DNA from: Copromyces sp. CBS 386.78 | Taxonomy: Eukaryota > Ascomycota > Sordariomycetes > Sordariales > Sordariaceae | Direction of reading: 5' to 3' | Assembly: GCA_030685235.1 (NCBI GenBank) | Contig: MU839282.1 | Coordinates: 1 to 48,259, forward strand | DNA: 48,259 bases | In this document: positions 46,276 to 48,259 of the stretch, piece after piece | How the letters are laid out: each line of letters starts with the position of its first letter | How positions within the stretch are numbered: the first letter of the stretch is position 1 | The notes under the pieces: model-generated | What the model was told of the DNA's origin: nothing | The model's input: the letters and a program-made list of their open reading frames with translations, nothing else | The model's database searches: none | Translations under genes and position numbers: made by a program

Positions 46276-48171
46276 CTACCCCTATCTAAAAGAAGCTATA
46301 TAACTAACTAAAATTATATAAAATAATAAATAACCCCATTAAACGTTTAGTCCACCCTTAAAAAACTTCTATAACCGCTAGTCGTAGCGACTTCCTCCCT
46401 TCGTACCTTATTAGCAGAGCCTCCGCTTCTATAGCCGGCTCCTCTTCCTTCCCTAATTCCAGAGCTTTCCTCCGTTTCTTCTCGGCCGCTAATTAGTCTA
46501 AAGGTATTAAAACCTCCGGGTATACTTCGTAAAATTATTATATCGTATTAAAGGATATAATTACATTAGTACGCAACTATTATAAAAACTAATAAAATAA
46601 TACTTAAACAATAAAATATTCTTAATAACCGTTAGTTATTTTATAACAATTATTAATTTTAACGAAATCCTATTCTACCGAATCCTCCTCGTTATTAATC
46701 CTCTTCATATTACGACTTTAATTTATACAAACGTCCTTTTCCTATACTTCTAACTATCCTAGAATACTTACTTTAACTTATAGTTTAATTTTATTAATAT
46801 AGAAAGTCGGACTATACTTTATATTAATAGGGAATTTAAACGTAATTCTATAATTATCTATTTTAATAATTTCGAACGGGTCCTTATAAAGGGGGGTAAA
46901 TTTTATATATAGGCGGCCAATATTGAAATTCTCCGTATTAAATAGAACCTTATCTCCCACTCTATATTTCGGGGTATCCGTTCGTCGAATATTAATATTA
47001 GCCTCGTACTATTATTAAATTTACTTTACTTAATCTATAATATATTCCAATACTTTCTTAAAATAGTCGGCTACTTCGTTAACTTTAAAATACTTTACTT
47101 ACTATTAAATTAATAAATCTAGCGGATATAGTTTTACTAACTCAATATTTATCCGAAGGTAGAAACTATAGTTAATAAAGAAAAGAAATACTCCTATTAT
47201 CTTAGAAACCAAATTATTACTAATAAACTCCGCGATTAAGAATTAATTTATTTAATTATCCTATGCCCAATTAATATAGAAACGAAAATATTTCTCTATT
47301 TTTATATTAATATACTCTATTTAACCGTTAGTAATTAAATAGAACGTAGAAGAAAGCTTAAAAATTACTTCCAAGTAAGAGGATAAAGCTTTTTAAAATT
47401 ATAAAACAAATTAGGAACTGCAATTTAATATAATAAAATCTAGTAAACTGTAAATACTATAAATCCTTTTAATAAACTAATTTACTAGTTCTTCAGCCGT
47501 AAAGCCAATTATAAGAATAAAATATCGCATTTTTATTAAGTAATTAACGACGACGGTTATATACTTAAATTCCTATCCCTAACGTATGTAAGGCGTTAAA
47601 AGGGTAATATAATCTATAGAAATATCCTTTTATAAGGCGAAAGGTACCGCCAACGGTTTTAAAAATTTATAAAGGGAATATTATAACGGTTTAGATTTAG
47701 TATACAGTAAATAGGCCTTATAGTAAGCTTTAACGGTACTAAATATCCCTAATTAAAAGAAAGATTGAGAAAATAACGAATAAATTTTTTTATAACCCGG
47801 GTAGCTAGTAAATAGCGAATCGTATATATAGTAGAAGAGCTAGAATTAAAGCTTAATATCGTTAAAATTAATAATAACGGTACTTTAAAAATATATTCGT
47901 CCTTATATTACCCTATATTTAATAAAAAATACTTTCTTTAAATAATCCTTTACCTCCTTAGACTACGTACGGCGATTAAAATCCGATAAGTAAGCGAACA
48001 AATTTTATAAAAATACTAATTTCTTATAACTTTCTATAATTAAATCGTTAATAAACTTATTATTTATTACTTCCAAATTGTAAATATATTTGGTTCTAAT
48101 ATTAATAACCTCTTCTCTACTCTTTAGAATGAAAATTCCGTTTATAAAGATATTATAATTAAATAAGAGAG
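46276..48171 (-). mobile_element. Ty3/Gypsy pol relic (integrase region), RIP-mutated
   Basis: The minus strand reads, from 48171 downwards, the end of an RNase H region, then a zinc-binding H2C2-like stretch in which Cys codons appear as Tyr (AYYKAYLLYTKSKP near 47700). The integrase core follows: ISIDYITLL near 47620, VNYLIKMRYF near 47540 and LNCSSQF in place of SDRGSQF near 47430. The C-terminal domain MGDKVLFNTENFNIGRLYIK onward (46960-46778) is the best-preserved piece, 60 codons without a stop. Catalytic-Asp to Asn and many stops show it is dead. A less mutated, GC-richer patch lies at 46380-46520. The element loses homology sharply at about 48171. Confidence 0.8.
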
Positions 48172-48212
48172 ACTCTATCCGCACGTGGATAAAACTCTAT
48201 CCGCACGTGGAT
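48172..48212 (+). repeat. 19-bp direct repeat, two copies, at the edge of the AT-rich block
   Basis: ACTCTATCCGCACGTGGAT occurs at 48172-48190 and again at 48194-48212, separated by AAA. Each copy contains the palindrome CACGTG. The copies mark the exact point where AT-rich, RIP-mutated sequence changes to balanced, C-rich sequence. They may be sub-terminal repeats of another transposon that continues beyond the window. Confidence 0.85.
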
Positions 48213-48259
48213 CCACTTTTTCCCTCACACATATCCCTAACCCTGCCATCCCCTCCCTG
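48213..48259. other. Window end, unmutated C-rich sequence
   Basis: Short pyrimidine-rich stretch with one CCCTAACCC (48235-48243). It resembles a telomere unit by chance; there is no tandem array. Too short to assign. Confidence 0.3.

Noticed and set aside
46778..46960. Stand-alone 60-residue gene
   Set aside because: It is the best-preserved piece of a Gypsy integrase C terminus within a RIP-mutated relic, not an independent gene.
48235..48243. Telomere-like CCCTAACCC
   Set aside because: Single occurrence, no tandem units; probably chance.

Overview
The window looks like the genome of a filamentous ascomycete (Pezizomycotina, probably a Sordariomycete). The evidence is short spliceosomal introns of about 50-90 nt with GTRNGT donors and CTAAC/CTGAC-like branch sites, a HET-domain gene, NACHT-type STAND (NLR-like) genes, a Zn2Cys6 regulator, a small secreted cysteine-rich protein, and AT-rich retrotransposon relics with the mark of repeat-induced point mutation (RIP). 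RIP converts CpA to TpA; here CpG survives while CpA/TpG is nearly absent.

Layout. 0.9-2.9 kb: HET-domain protein. 3.1-3.9 kb: unresolved minus-strand gene with a C-terminal membrane segment behind an in-frame stop. 4.6-8.3 kb: convergent pair of a Baeyer-Villiger-type monooxygenase and a four-exon vanillyl-alcohol-oxidase-type flavoenzyme. 9.0 kb: tRNA-Arg(UCU). 10.0-10.7 kb: NUDT15-like Nudix hydrolase. 13.0-16.2 kb: Zn2Cys6 regulator in four exons. 16.8-19.9 kb: first NACHT protein. 20.1-21.1 kb: siderophore-esterase-like hydrolase with an apparent one-base frameshift. 21.6 kb: intron-containing tRNA-Leu(AAG). 22.6-27.1 kb: second NACHT protein, with ankyrin repeats. 28.6-33.7 kb: 1669-residue disordered nuclear-type protein with AT-hook-like motifs. 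35.3-37.0 kb: MTC1-family protein. 37.26-37.37 kb: 102-bp hAT-type MITE with perfect 23-bp inverted repeats and an 8-bp target duplication. 39.8-40.2 kb: small secreted cysteine-rich protein. 41.7-42.5 and 43.2-44.2 kb: two unrecognised proteins. 44.2-48.18 kb: RIP-mutated Ty1/Copia relic interrupted by a RIP-mutated Ty3/Gypsy element whose LTR can be bounded. 48.17-48.26 kb: abrupt return to balanced composition, with a 19-bp repeat in two copies.

How the genes may work together. The HET gene and two NACHT genes lie within about 27 kb and belong to families used in fungal non-self recognition. The monooxygenase/oxidase pair could form a small catabolic module for 4-alkylphenols: para-side-chain oxidation, then Baeyer-Villiger cleavage of an aryl ketone. 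The oxidase also appears to carry its active-site acid on the opposite wall from the classical enzyme. I see no polyketide or peptide synthetase, so this is not an ordinary secondary-metabolite cluster. Family assignments and residue comparisons come from memory of the families; no database search was run.
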